In this document: positions 44,911 to 53,559 of the stretch, one piece after another
Numbering within the stretch: position 1 is the stretch's first letter
Layout of the letters: each line of letters opens with the position of its first letter
From: Ww85 sp963745765
GTDB lineage: Bacteria; Desulfobacterota; Desulfobulbia; Desulfobulbales; Desulfocapsaceae
Assembly: GCA_963745765.1 (NCBI GenBank)
Contig: CAVUYQ010000036.1
Coordinates: forward strand, 88,214 to 152,213
Length of the DNA stretch: 64,000 bases
Direction: 5' to 3'
The notes under the pieces: generated by a model
Told to the model about the DNA's origin: nothing
The model's database searches: none
Seen by the model: the letters and a program-made list of their open reading frames with translations, nothing else
Translations under genes and position numbers: made by a program

Positions 44911-45160
44911 AAAGGAATACTTCGATTGTGTTTATCTGCCCAAGCAGACCATGCGGCAGGCGTGAGAGTTTATCAAAAAAAGGCAGCAGACGCCTTCATC
45001 GGTTCAATGGTAGGGGAGTTTGAGGGGCCGAAACCGATATCGAGGATGTCAAATATCAAGGTGGATATTTGCATTGTCATGGGTATGCTGGCAGATAGAT
45101 GAGATTATCCGTTTGATCTCGGAGCAGGAAACGTTTCCGTCTCCCTTTGACACCTACCGT

Positions 45161-46897
45161 TTATTTCGTCCTGTCAGGCTTTGCATATGATTTCGGGCCA
45201 TTGATCCAGCCAGATTTTTCGTACCACTCTGCCGGATAACCGACCTCCTGCGCCATTTTCCCGGGAGCGTTGATGTAGCCGTCGTCATATTTGGCCACCA
45301 GGTTCCAGGCCAGTTTCCACCATTCGCTCACCACCTGATTGGCCTGGGTTTCACAGTATTTTGTCAGTAAAGGAGGAACCATGGCTGGATCTTTCTGGTA
45401 AAGGGCTAAGGCCGTTTTGTCCATTTCTTTGATGGATTCCAGAGCACCAATTTCCAGTTCGTCCTGTTTCTGCTGGATGTCCTTGATCATGTAACTGTAT
45501 TTCAATCCGGCCCAGTTGGCCACCAGGTTGAAAGCCCACCAGGCACTATCCAGGCTGAAGGTCGTGGTGTCAACGGTATAATATGGTCTGGCAATGCGGG
45601 TCACACCGACATAAAAAGGGACATAGGCGGTGGTCATCGGTTCATCTGGGCCAAACCAGAGAAGGCCGCCAATGGGATCAGGCAGCCAGCCGCGTGCCTG
45701 GCAGATATAACTGAAGCCGCAGCGGAATATGGAGATCGGACGTTCCCAACCGCCTTCCAGTTTGGCATTTGGGTCGCCGGTATCACTGCCGCCGGCATCT
45801 TTGGGACCAGGATATCGGTAGGGGCTTCCAAAAGGTCCGGCGGTCACTCCCTTTGATAGATCGAATTCAGTACCTTGGTAATAGTCGCGATACAAAGCCA
45901 TCGCATCCCGGACACTTAGTTTTTTGTCAGGTTTGATGGTAAAGGGATACTGTTTTGTAAAGCCGTTTTCAACCCAGGGCGAAAGGTGCATTGACGGCGC
46001 CAGCCGAGACTGCAGCCGCCATACACGACGCAGCGAATAATAAGGGTGGGAGTATTCTCCGAGGCTTACCGTTTTGAGCCAGTCCAGCTGGCCATCCCCG
46101 GGTTTCCACCAGCCGTGTTTCTCGGCTATGGCGTGCAGGTCCTTGTTGTACAGCGTGTTCGGATCAGCGGGGTCAATTTCCCTGATGCGAAGTTCGTTGG
46201 CAGCAACAAAGACCTCACCCTCGGGTACCTTTTTGGCAACCCAGAGACCACCCCTGCCTTCAGGGCTTGGTGCCATTTCAATAATCCAGCCTTCCTTGGT
46301 GTCACCTATGGGCAGCGTTTCTCCTGTTCCGTAATAACCGTATGTCTCTATCAGGTGACCGATAAGAAGTACCGCCTCGCGTGCGGTGGTTGTGCGTTCT
46401 GCTGCGACACGACTGAGTTCGGCGCTATAGAAAATGAGGCGCCCGGGTACCGGGTCCGGCTGAATTTTTGTGCCATCAGTACATTCACCAAACATGACCT
46501 GGTGTTCGTTCATGATGGCATAGGATCCCTCAAAATATGCATAGGTATGAGGTACCTGGGGAATAAAGCCAAGCGGGATGCTTTGCGGGCGATCAGGCTC
46601 ATTATATACCGGTCCCCGCTCAGTGCCGACATAGCGCCGAAGCTGGTAGGAATGATACTCCGGTTTGTCCCCGAGTGCCGAGGCATCATAGTAAACCGGT
46701 CTGAGGGACCCCGGTTTATGATCGGCGGCCGGCACATACACCAGACGCTGATCAAAAAGCTCACTGTCATCGGAATGGCCTACTATCACTGAACCGTCAA
46801 TCGAGGCCTCTCTGGTAATGAGCAGGGTTGTACAGGCTTGAACATACAACGGGTTGATCAGATGCAAGACTAGAACGGCAATGATGATTTTTTTCAT
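45161..46897 (-). CDS. Secreted C69-family dipeptidase
   Basis: The 578-residue protein has a signal peptide of about 21 residues followed directly by Cys22 (Q-A-C-T-T-L-L-I-T), the N-terminal nucleophile of family C69 Ntn-hydrolases. G-S-V-I-V-G-H-S-D-D after it is typical. It probably cleaves dipeptides from peptides in the periplasm. The length and N-x-E-x-x-x-F-G-E-C motif (N-E-H-Q-V-M-F-G-E-C) match large C69 members. The gene lies next to the broken RiPP maturase, with a 250-bp gap; a role in processing modified peptides would be speculation. Confidence 0.92.
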   Translation of the reverse strand: MKKIIIAVLVLHLINPLYVQACTTLLITREASIDGSVIVGHSDDSELFDQRLVYVPAADHKPGSLRPVYYDASALGDKPEYHSYQLRRYVGTERGPVYNEPDRPQSIPLGFIPQVPHTYAYFEGSYAIMNEHQVMFGECTDGTKIQPDPVPGRLIFYSAELSRVAAERTTTAREAVLLIGHLIETYGYYGTGETLPIGDTKEGWIIEMAPSPEGRGGLWVAKKVPEGEVFVAANELRIREIDPADPNTLYNKDLHAIAEKHGWWKPGDGQLDWLKTVSLGEYSHPYYSLRRVWRLQSRLAPSMHLSPWVENGFTKQYPFTIKPDKKLSVRDAMALYRDYYQGTEFDLSKGVTAGPFGSPYRYPGPKDAGGSDTGDPNAKLEGGWERPISIFRCGFSYICQARGWLPDPIGGLLWFGPDEPMTTAYVPFYVGVTRIARPYYTVDTTTFSLDSAWWAFNLVANWAGLKYSYMIKDIQQKQDELEIGALESIKEMDKTALALYQKDPAMVPPLLTKYCETQANQVVSEWWKLAWNLVAKYDDGYINAPGKMAQEVGYPAEWYEKSGWINGPKSYAKPDRTK

Positions 46898-47129
46898 TAT
46901 TTTCCCTCTGTCTGTGCTTGCTATTCATGATGAACCCGGCCTGAAAGAATAAGGAAGCTGAAATTCAGGTTTTCCGGTCAGGCTCAGTAAGGTAGAACGC
47001 TCTTCCGAATGAAGGATATCCTTTTAATCTAAATAATTCAAATGATATTGAATAATTATCTGAACTTTTATCTTTATGACCGAAGCCGAAACACCGCTGT
47101 TGCGGCAGGAGGTTGATACAATGTCCTTG

Positions 47130-48614
47130 TCATGGTTGATACGGGCTTTGTTCATCGGTGAAGATGATTTGCAGGAACCTCGTTGTTTCCGGTCCCGTTT
47201 TGAATTTATCATGAATCATCAGGCCGGGCAGGGCGATAATCGTGTCCTTACTGGCCAAGACCGGGAAACGATACCTGAGATGCTGTGGAATTTTTTTGTC
47301 TGAAAGAAATCGTGAGACTTTTTTTCTGCCGGGCGCACCCAGCGGCCTGAAGTATTCCCCCGACCTCGGTCTTCTGAGAACAAGCGGGTATTCGATGAGA
47401 TCAGCGTCCAGGATTAAGCCGTTATCATCGAGTCTGTCACCTGATTTTATTTCCTGCAGGATGATGGTTGTACCCTGGTATATCCCTTCGTATACACCTT
47501 CTGCTGCAATAGAGATATCGTGATGGTGCGGAGGATGTGCCTCCTGATCACTCTGCCGGGAACCGGCAGCAGGAAATAGCGTGAAAATGAGGGAGGCATC
47601 TGTTTTTATAACCCGCAGGTTTCCCGGCAGGTGCAGTCTTGTACCGTTGCGACCGGCAGTTCCAAACTCATCGATGCGATTGATCATTTTATAGGTTGGC
47701 CGGCAGTTGCAGTCCCAGCATATTTTCTCAATAATTCGACGGCGCAGGGCAGGGTGATAACTCATAAGCGCGTCCAACGCTGCATGGCGTTCCTCAACAA
47801 CAACTGGCCCATTCTTGATGGTGAGGTGTGAGACCAGGGAGCGATAGCATCGCGTTGCTTCATTGTCCAGATAGTGCTCCTCATCCTGCAGAACGGACAT
47901 GGTGTTAACAATGGTCTGTTTGATGACCGGATTGAAATTACGTTCCAGCTGCGGCAGAAGGTCCAGACGAATTTTGTTACGCAGGAAATCCCGCGAGGTA
48001 TTGCTGCTGTCGATGCAATATGCTGCTCCTGTTTCAGCAAGATAGGAAATAAGATCTGATTTTCTAAAACCGAGAAGGGGCCGAATCACCCTGCCCCGTT
48101 TGGGCGCCATACCGCCGAGTCCCTTAAGTCCGCTGCCCCGGATAAGCCTGATAAGGAATTGTTCGGCCTGGTCATCAAGGGTGTGGCCGACCGCTATCAG
48201 ATGCGCGTTATATTTGCTGCGAATTTTTTCAAGTTCCCGATAACGCAGCTGACGGGCACAATCTTCGAGGGAGTGTCCGTCTCTTTTTGCTTTTAAGACG
48301 ACATCAATAGAAATATATTCAAAGGGTATACCGGCGGCCTGACAGACCCTGCCAACGAGTTCTCTCTCCGTCTGGACTTCATCAGGCCGAAGATTATGGT
48401 TGATGTAGGTACCGACAAAATGGCAGTCCTGCATGGTTTTAGTGAGCAGATGAAGGAGCGCCACAGAGTCGGGTCCGCCTGAGACAGCAACGATAACGGT
48501 ATCGCCGTGAGCTATAAGGCTGCTTTTCCTGATTGAGTTCAGGAAACGGTATTCCAGTGGATGCATTTCGTCAGGCGGGTAAAATAAAAAGTTCCTTGTT
48601 TTGTTTCCATTCAA
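47130..48614 (-). CDS. tilS: tRNA(Ile)-lysidine synthase
   Basis: The 494-residue enzyme has the PP-loop V-A-V-S-G-G-P-D-S-V-A-L-L, D-D-Q-A-E-Q-F-L-I-R and H-N-L-R-P-D. The C-terminal substrate-binding domain (G-E-Y-F-R-P-L-G-A-P-G-R-K-K-V-S-R-F-L) follows. It converts C34 to lysidine in the minor Ile tRNA, allowing AUA decoding. It stands alone and is divergent from the Hpt gene. Confidence 0.95.
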   Translation of the reverse strand: MNGNKTRNFLFYPPDEMHPLEYRFLNSIRKSSLIAHGDTVIVAVSGGPDSVALLHLLTKTMQDCHFVGTYINHNLRPDEVQTERELVGRVCQAAGIPFEYISIDVVLKAKRDGHSLEDCARQLRYRELEKIRSKYNAHLIAVGHTLDDQAEQFLIRLIRGSGLKGLGGMAPKRGRVIRPLLGFRKSDLISYLAETGAAYCIDSSNTSRDFLRNKIRLDLLPQLERNFNPVIKQTIVNTMSVLQDEEHYLDNEATRCYRSLVSHLTIKNGPVVVEERHAALDALMSYHPALRRRIIEKICWDCNCRPTYKMINRIDEFGTAGRNGTRLHLPGNLRVIKTDASLIFTLFPAAGSRQSDQEAHPPHHHDISIAAEGVYEGIYQGTTIILQEIKSGDRLDDNGLILDADLIEYPLVLRRPRSGEYFRPLGAPGRKKVSRFLSDKKIPQHLRYRFPVLASKDTIIALPGLMIHDKFKTGPETTRFLQIIFTDEQSPYQP

Positions 48615-48684
48615 ACGGTGATTAATAGTATAATAGCAGCAATAAAAGTCGCAAGCATAGTCAACATCAGGCAGGGCTTGACTG

Positions 48685-49065
48685 ATGTATGCCGCAGCCG
48701 ATAAACAAAAATCGTTAAAATCCGGTATTGTTATGCCAACGCCACAGGGTCAGCAAAAAATCAGGAATTACCTGAAAATGCAGTTCGATCTTCCTTTAGA
48801 GCAGATTGATTCGATGATTCCGGATTTTATCAATACCTTGGCTGATCACTTTTTGCATCTGGAGGCTGCCTTGAACCAGGGGGATGACAGACAGCTGGGC
48901 AAGGCCGGACATACCATTAAAGGGGCTTTGCTTAATCTCGGCCTGCACGACTGTGCCGAGATTGCCTACCAAATTGAAAAGAATGGGAAAGCAGGTAAGA
49001 AAACGGCGGCTTCCCGGGAATTGGTGGCATCCTTGCGGGAGAAGCTGAGTCCTTACCTCATGTAA
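48685..49065 (+). CDS. Hpt-domain phosphotransfer protein
   Basis: The 126-residue protein is a single Hpt four-helix bundle with the phosphorylated His in G-K-A-G-H-T-I-K-G-A-L-L-N-L-G (about 76). It passes phosphate between response regulators and hybrid kinases. A possible alternative start is ATG at 48733, which removes 16 residues. No histidine kinase or regulator is next to it. It is convergent with mpl (8 bp). Confidence 0.85.
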   Translation: MYAAADKQKSLKSGIVMPTPQGQQKIRNYLKMQFDLPLEQIDSMIPDFINTLADHFLHLEAALNQGDDRQLGKAGHTIKGALLNLGLHDCAEIAYQIEKNGKAGKKTAASRELVASLREKLSPYLM

Positions 49066-49073
49066 TGCTGTTT

Positions 49074-50576
49074 CTAGATATCCATGATAACGTTCCGATT
49101 ATCCAAGCGTATTCCTTCTCTCGGTCCTCGTTGAGCAAGCGAGTCTAGAAGCCGTTGGTGAATATTGTCGAATCCGCCGTTTGACAGAATAGCGATAATA
49201 TCGCCCGGCCTTGCCAGCTCTGTGAGCTTGTCAATAATCGCATCGGTATTCTCGAAACAATAGGCCTCTTTGCCTCGTTTCCCAAGATCAGCCGCCAGCC
49301 GGCTGGAGGAAAAGCAGTCATTATCTTCAACTGAGTTTTTCTTGAGCGGTTCCCTGATGAGCGCCAGGTCGGCATTGTCAAATGAGAGACCATAGTCAAC
49401 CTGGAAAAAAGCACGGCGGGAGGTATTGGTGCGCGGTTCAAAAACCGCGATCAGCCTGCTTCCGGCGTATGCCTGCTTGATTGCCTGTAGTGTTTCCCGG
49501 ACCGCGGTCGGATGGTGTGCAAAGTCGTCAATTACCGTGATATCGTTAATGACACCCCGTATTTCCTGTCGCCGTTTCACGCCTGAAAAGCTGGAAAGAC
49601 CGGTATTGATCTTGTCGGGTTCTATAGCCAGATGATGCATGATCGCGGCAACAGCAGCTGCATTCATACAATTATGCGCCCCTGGGAGGGCAATTGACAA
49701 CCGCTGGTACAGCTGCTTTCTGAAAAAAAGCTCAAAGGTGGTTGTGCCCGGTCTGCTGGTGATGTTTTCAATATGCCAGTCACGCTCCTGTGCAAAGCCG
49801 TAGCTCTGAACCTGGCAGCGGGCATGCGCTATGATATCGGCAAGGTTTTGGTCATCGAGGTTTGCGATCAGCAGACCATGAGTGGGTATAAGAGAGACGA
49901 ATTTCCGGAATGCCTGTTTTATCATCTCAAGATCAGTAAATATATCGGCATGGTCAAATTCCACTGAGGTGATGACGGCAACTTCGGGCTGGTAATGCAG
50001 GAATTTCGATTCCTTGTCAAAAAAGGCAGTGTCGTACTCATCACCTTCGACGACAAAAAAGGGGCCGTCGCCGATACGGTAATTGGTTTCGAACTGGCGC
50101 ACCACCCCGCCAATCATAAAACTCGGATCGGAACCGGCTGAGTGCAGGGCGCAGGCGAGCATGGAACTGGTGGTGGTCTTGCCGTGCGTTCCGCTGATTA
50201 CCAGTGAACGGCGACCGCTGATATAAAAGAGGCTCAGTGCCTGGGGCATGGACAGATAGGGAATCTGCAGTGCTGCCAGGGCCAGGGCCTCGGGATTCCT
50301 GCGGGTAATAACATTGCCGACGATAACAAGATCTGGTTTCCGGGAGAGATTACTTGCCGCGTAGCCGGAGAAAAGCCCGATGCCCATTTTTTCAAGGAGA
50401 TCGGACATTGGGGGATATACCTGGCTGTCGGAGCCGGTGATCCGGTACCCGCTCTCTTGGAGCATGCCTGCCATGGCGGCCATGGCGGTCCCGCAGATAC
50501 CCATGATATGGATTGATTGTATCTCTTCAGGGGCGTGGTTTAAGGCCGGGTCGAGAACAGAACGTGATTCAGTCAT
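49074..50576 (-). CDS. mpl: UDP-MurNAc:L-Ala-gamma-D-Glu-meso-DAP ligase
   Basis: The 500-residue Mur ligase starts the catalytic region with I-M-G-I-C-G-T-A-M-A-A-M. The ATP loop is G-T-H-G-K-T-T-T-S-S-M and V-E-G-D-E-Y-D-T-A-F-F-D. The second half has D-D-F-A-H-H-P-T-A-V and F-E-P-R-T-N-T-S. These are Mpl rather than MurC traits (D-S-Q-V-Y-P-P-M-S-D). It reattaches recovered tripeptide to UDP-MurNAc, that is, murein recycling, joining namZ, amgK-like and murU-like functions. The start overlaps the end of a small ORF by 8 nt. Confidence 0.93.
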   Translation of the reverse strand: MTESRSVLDPALNHAPEEIQSIHIMGICGTAMAAMAGMLQESGYRITGSDSQVYPPMSDLLEKMGIGLFSGYAASNLSRKPDLVIVGNVITRRNPEALALAALQIPYLSMPQALSLFYISGRRSLVISGTHGKTTTSSMLACALHSAGSDPSFMIGGVVRQFETNYRIGDGPFFVVEGDEYDTAFFDKESKFLHYQPEVAVITSVEFDHADIFTDLEMIKQAFRKFVSLIPTHGLLIANLDDQNLADIIAHARCQVQSYGFAQERDWHIENITSRPGTTTFELFFRKQLYQRLSIALPGAHNCMNAAAVAAIMHHLAIEPDKINTGLSSFSGVKRRQEIRGVINDITVIDDFAHHPTAVRETLQAIKQAYAGSRLIAVFEPRTNTSRRAFFQVDYGLSFDNADLALIREPLKKNSVEDNDCFSSSRLAADLGKRGKEAYCFENTDAIIDKLTELARPGDIIAILSNGGFDNIHQRLLDSLAQRGPREGIRLDNRNVIMDI

Positions 50577-50763
50577 CGGAAGAGACCGTATCTTTTATTG
50601 TCCGGTGAATAGTTTTAAAGGTTTCGTCAAAGGTGGCCGGGGTCAATCTGCCCACTTCGATGAATTTTATGGCAATTTCCTTGGCTATCTTGAGAATTGT
50701 CTCTTCGGAAACGGCGCCGAAGGTGGTGGCCGACGTGTCACCATCAGCGTTTTTACGTGCCAT
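50569..50763 (-). CDS. Small acidic/helical protein upstream of mpl
   Basis: The 64-residue protein overlaps the mpl start by 8 nt. It opens A-R-K-N-A-D-G-D and then has an amphipathic helical stretch (E-E-T-I-L-K-I-A-K-E-I-A-I-K-F-I-E-V-G-R-L) and a polar tail. GGAGAACCCG precedes the ATG. The overlap and the order with mpl suggest translational coupling. I do not recognise a family; it may be a conserved small partner. Confidence 0.6.
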   Translation of the reverse strand: MARKNADGDTSATTFGAVSEETILKIAKEIAIKFIEVGRLTPATFDETFKTIHRTIKDTVSSDD

Positions 50764-50986
50764 CGGGTTCTCCTCTTCTCATATAAAAGCGTCTCTGTCG
50801 CCGGAAGAAGGCCAATTCGTCAGGAACGACAGAGACGCGGTCCGACAGGAAGAACCGGTCAAGCCCTCCCCGGGATCTCTTTGCTGAAAACGGTACAAGC
50901 GGAAAAAATAAAAATGTCAGCAATTACTTTGCAGGATACTGTTGTGGTGTATAAAATGTTAAGTTCATGGCACCGCTACGCTCTTC

Positions 50987-51074
50987 TGGTGCCTCGGGCG
51001 AGATTTGAACTCGCACGACCTTAAAGGTCAAGGGATTTTAAGTCCCTGGTGTCTACCAGTTCCACCACCGAGGC
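50987..51074 (-). tRNA. tRNA-Leu (anticodon TAA)
   Basis: The minus strand folds into a class II tRNA with acceptor GCCTCGG/CCGAGGC, a long variable arm and encoded CCA. The anticodon loop C-T-T-A-A-A-A gives TAA, reading UUA codons. The T-loop GTTCAAATC is present. Confidence 0.95.
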
Positions 51075-51326
51075 TGAGGTATTGCTTGGTGTTTTGCCGT
51101 TCTCTAAAATATCAGGCCGTTCATCCGCCATGCTCTCCGGCTATTAAATATTGCTTCAAGCCGAACGCATGAGGTAACAAATGGGGATGAAAAAATCAAG
51201 TTGAAAAGGGTACGGTAAACCCTGAGCTTGCGCCTTGATCATAAATTAACGGTATTATAGGCGGATTAGCCACCGATCAGAAGATTGGAAAAAGGATAAC
51301 GGGCCGGGATGTTTCTCTATCCGTTG

Positions 51327-52517
51327 TTAATAATAAACAGCGTGCTCAATGATGGCACGCATGTCCCGGACAGCCTTTTCAAGTCCGCTGAAAACTGCTC
51401 GGCTGATAATAGCGTGCCCGATGGACAGCTCTTCAATACAATCAAGCGCTGCAATCGGGGCAGTGTTGCTGTAGTTCAACCCATGTCCGGCATTGACCCG
51501 CAGTCCTAACAGGTATGCTTCTTCTGCCGTCCTCCTGATGAGGTCGAACTGCCTGTCACGTTCTTTTTCGCCGGCGGCGTCAGCGTAGGTGCCGGTATGC
51601 AGTTCAACAAAGGTGGCGCCGATTTCATGTGCGGCTTTTACCTGTTCAAGATCGGGATCAATGAACAGGGAAACCGGAATGTTCCCTTTATTCATCCTGG
51701 CTATTGTTTTCGCCAGCTTTTTCTTCTGGGCAACGACATCAAGTCCGCCCTCGGTGGTCAATTCGGCTCGTTTTTCCGGTACAAGCGTTACCATATCCGG
51801 TCTGATGTCAAGTGCTATTTCAATGATTTCCCTTGCTGCACCCATTTCAAGATTAAGCTTGGTCTGCACGGTTTCACGAAGTATCCTGACATCGCGGTCC
51901 TGGATGTGACGCCGATCCTCGCGAAGATGCACGACGATTCCTGCAGCCCCGGCAAGTTCACAGATTGCTGCGGCTGTTACCGGGTCAGGTTCAGTGATGC
52001 CTCGAGCCTGACGGATGGTCGCGACGTGATCGACATTGATCGCAAGGTGTGCCATTTTTTTTCTCCCAAATGTATCTGTTTGTTGGAGCAGTTGCTGTTC
52101 CTTTACATACATTATATCAGCATCTTTTTTAGATTTCTCGTGATCATAGCCAAGCAGGTGAAGGAGTCCGTGGGCCATCAGCCAGCTCAGGCGCTGGTGC
52201 AGGGACTGGTTGTAAAGAAGTGTCTCGGCCTCTGCCCGTTCAACGGAAATAATGATGTCACCGAGTTCCTTTATGGGGAGTTTAGCAAGAGAGGGGGCGG
52301 CTCCGTCCATGAGCGGGAAACTCAGGACATTTGTCGGTTCCGGCTTGTTTCGATACTGAAAATTGAGCTGCTGCAGCTCGTCATCACCGGTAAAGACGAT
52401 ATTTATTTGGAATTCTGCGGTCTCAGACAGCTCAAGCAGACGTTCTGCGATATGTTGTATTTCGCTGAGCAGTGTTGCGTTCATGCGGGGATGTCTGTTG
52501 ATAATAGTTACCGGCAT
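51327..52517 (-). CDS. YbeY-PdxJ fusion: endoribonuclease YbeY with pyridoxine 5'-phosphate synthase
   Basis: One 396-residue frame holds two enzymes. Residues 1-154 are YbeY, with the zinc motif H-G-L-L-H-L-L-G-Y-D-H and F-P-L before it. Residues 155-396 are PdxJ: M-A-H-L-A-I-N-V-D-H-V-A-T-I-R-Q-A-R-G, H-L-R-E-D-R-R-H and G-L-R-V-N-A-G-H-G-L-N. YbeY processes 16S rRNA and PdxJ closes the pyridoxal-phosphate ring. The join is exact, at the natural PdxJ start (ATG 52055), which also has a GGGAG upstream, so PdxJ could be made alone too. An A8 run precedes that ATG, but shifting it gives no natural YbeY stop. It is the next gene after phoH. Confidence 0.9.
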   Translation of the reverse strand: MPVTIINRHPRMNATLLSEIQHIAERLLELSETAEFQINIVFTGDDELQQLNFQYRNKPEPTNVLSFPLMDGAAPSLAKLPIKELGDIIISVERAEAETLLYNQSLHQRLSWLMAHGLLHLLGYDHEKSKKDADIMYVKEQQLLQQTDTFGRKKMAHLAINVDHVATIRQARGITEPDPVTAAAICELAGAAGIVVHLREDRRHIQDRDVRILRETVQTKLNLEMGAAREIIEIALDIRPDMVTLVPEKRAELTTEGGLDVVAQKKKLAKTIARMNKGNIPVSLFIDPDLEQVKAAHEIGATFVELHTGTYADAAGEKERDRQFDLIRRTAEEAYLLGLRVNAGHGLNYSNTAPIAALDCIEELSIGHAIISRAVFSGLEKAVRDMRAIIEHAVYY

Positions 52518-52563
52518 GATCTCAGTATCTACAGTCGGCTAGCATTTGCTCGGGGACAGGGGC

Positions 52564-53553
52564 TCATTCAGGTTTCGGTCCATTACTCTGTTTTTCCTGA
52601 TGAAGTTCATAGGCATGGATAATCTTTTGAACAAGGGGATGTCGAACAACATCTTCCTTGCTGAAATGACAAAAACCGATGCCGTTGATATCCTGCAGCA
52701 GGTTTTCCGCCTGGACCAGTCCCGAATGCTGATGAGCCGGAAGGTCAACCTGCGTTATGTCGCCGGTAATGACCGCCTGTGAGTCGAAACCTATTCTGGT
52801 TAGGAACATTTTCATCTGCTCCCGTGTAGTGTTCTGCGCTTCATCGAGGATGATGAAGGCATTCCCCAGTGTTCTGCCGCGCATAAAAGCCAGCGGCGCT
52901 ATTTCAATGGCACCCTGGTCAATCATGTCAAAGGCTTTTTCAGGGCCAAGCATGTCAATGAGGGCATCATTGAGGGGTCGCAGATACGGGTCCACCTTCT
53001 GGGCCAGATCTCCGGGCAAAAAACCGAGTTTCTCTCCAGCCTCTACTGCCGGCCTGGTCAGAATGATCGAGCGTACCTTTTCGTTGGCAAGAGCAGAAAC
53101 GGCCATGGCAACGGCGAGATAGGTTTTACCGGTACCGGCCGGCCCTATGCCGAAAACGATATCGTTGTTGCGGATAGCATCAATATAAATCTTCTGATTA
53201 GGTGTTTTGGGGGAGATAATACGGTTCCTGGTCGTAACGAAAACCTTGTCCAGAAAGATCTTGTCAAGACGCGCTTTCGGGTTGGATTGAAGGATTTTCA
53301 AACCGAAGGCAAAATCGGATGAATAGACAGGATAACCTGAATTAATCAGATCGTAGAGCTGATTGAGCAGATTTTCGGCGAGTTTGACGTCATGTTCGGA
53401 GCCGGTGATTTTCAGATCCGTGCCGCGTACATGAATGCGCACACCGCCCCCGTTTTCGAGAACCTGAAGGTTTTTGTTTAAATCACCGTAAAGGATGCCT
53501 GCTGTTTTATTGTTGGTGAAGGTCAACTCCCGGCTTTCGTTTCGGTCCTGCAT
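52564..53553 (-). CDS. PhoH-family ATPase (YbeZ)
   Basis: The 329-residue protein has Walker A G-P-A-G-T-G-K-T-Y-L and Walker B F-I-I-L-D-E-A-Q-N-T-T. An N-terminal KH-like region (about 20-80) precedes the PhoH core. It is a usual partner of YbeY in ribosome quality control, and YbeY follows it here. The gene lies 7 bp after the DsbA-like selenoprotein gene. Confidence 0.93.
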   Translation of the reverse strand: MQDRNESRELTFTNNKTAGILYGDLNKNLQVLENGGGVRIHVRGTDLKITGSEHDVKLAENLLNQLYDLINSGYPVYSSDFAFGLKILQSNPKARLDKIFLDKVFVTTRNRIISPKTPNQKIYIDAIRNNDIVFGIGPAGTGKTYLAVAMAVSALANEKVRSIILTRPAVEAGEKLGFLPGDLAQKVDPYLRPLNDALIDMLGPEKAFDMIDQGAIEIAPLAFMRGRTLGNAFIILDEAQNTTREQMKMFLTRIGFDSQAVITGDITQVDLPAHQHSGLVQAENLLQDINGIGFCHFSKEDVVRHPLVQKIIHAYELHQEKQSNGPKPE

Positions 53554-53559
53554 GGAATG

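Noticed and set aside
44700..45000. Plus-strand ORF at 44765-44965 as a gene
   Set aside because: No start site or family motif is seen, and it overlaps a similarly uncertain minus-strand frame; neither can be proved coding.
52051..52066. A8 run as a frameshift creating a false YbeY-PdxJ fusion
   Set aside because: Shifting the frame by one base either way at the run gives no nearby YbeY stop and no better YbeY end, so the in-frame fusion is the simpler reading.
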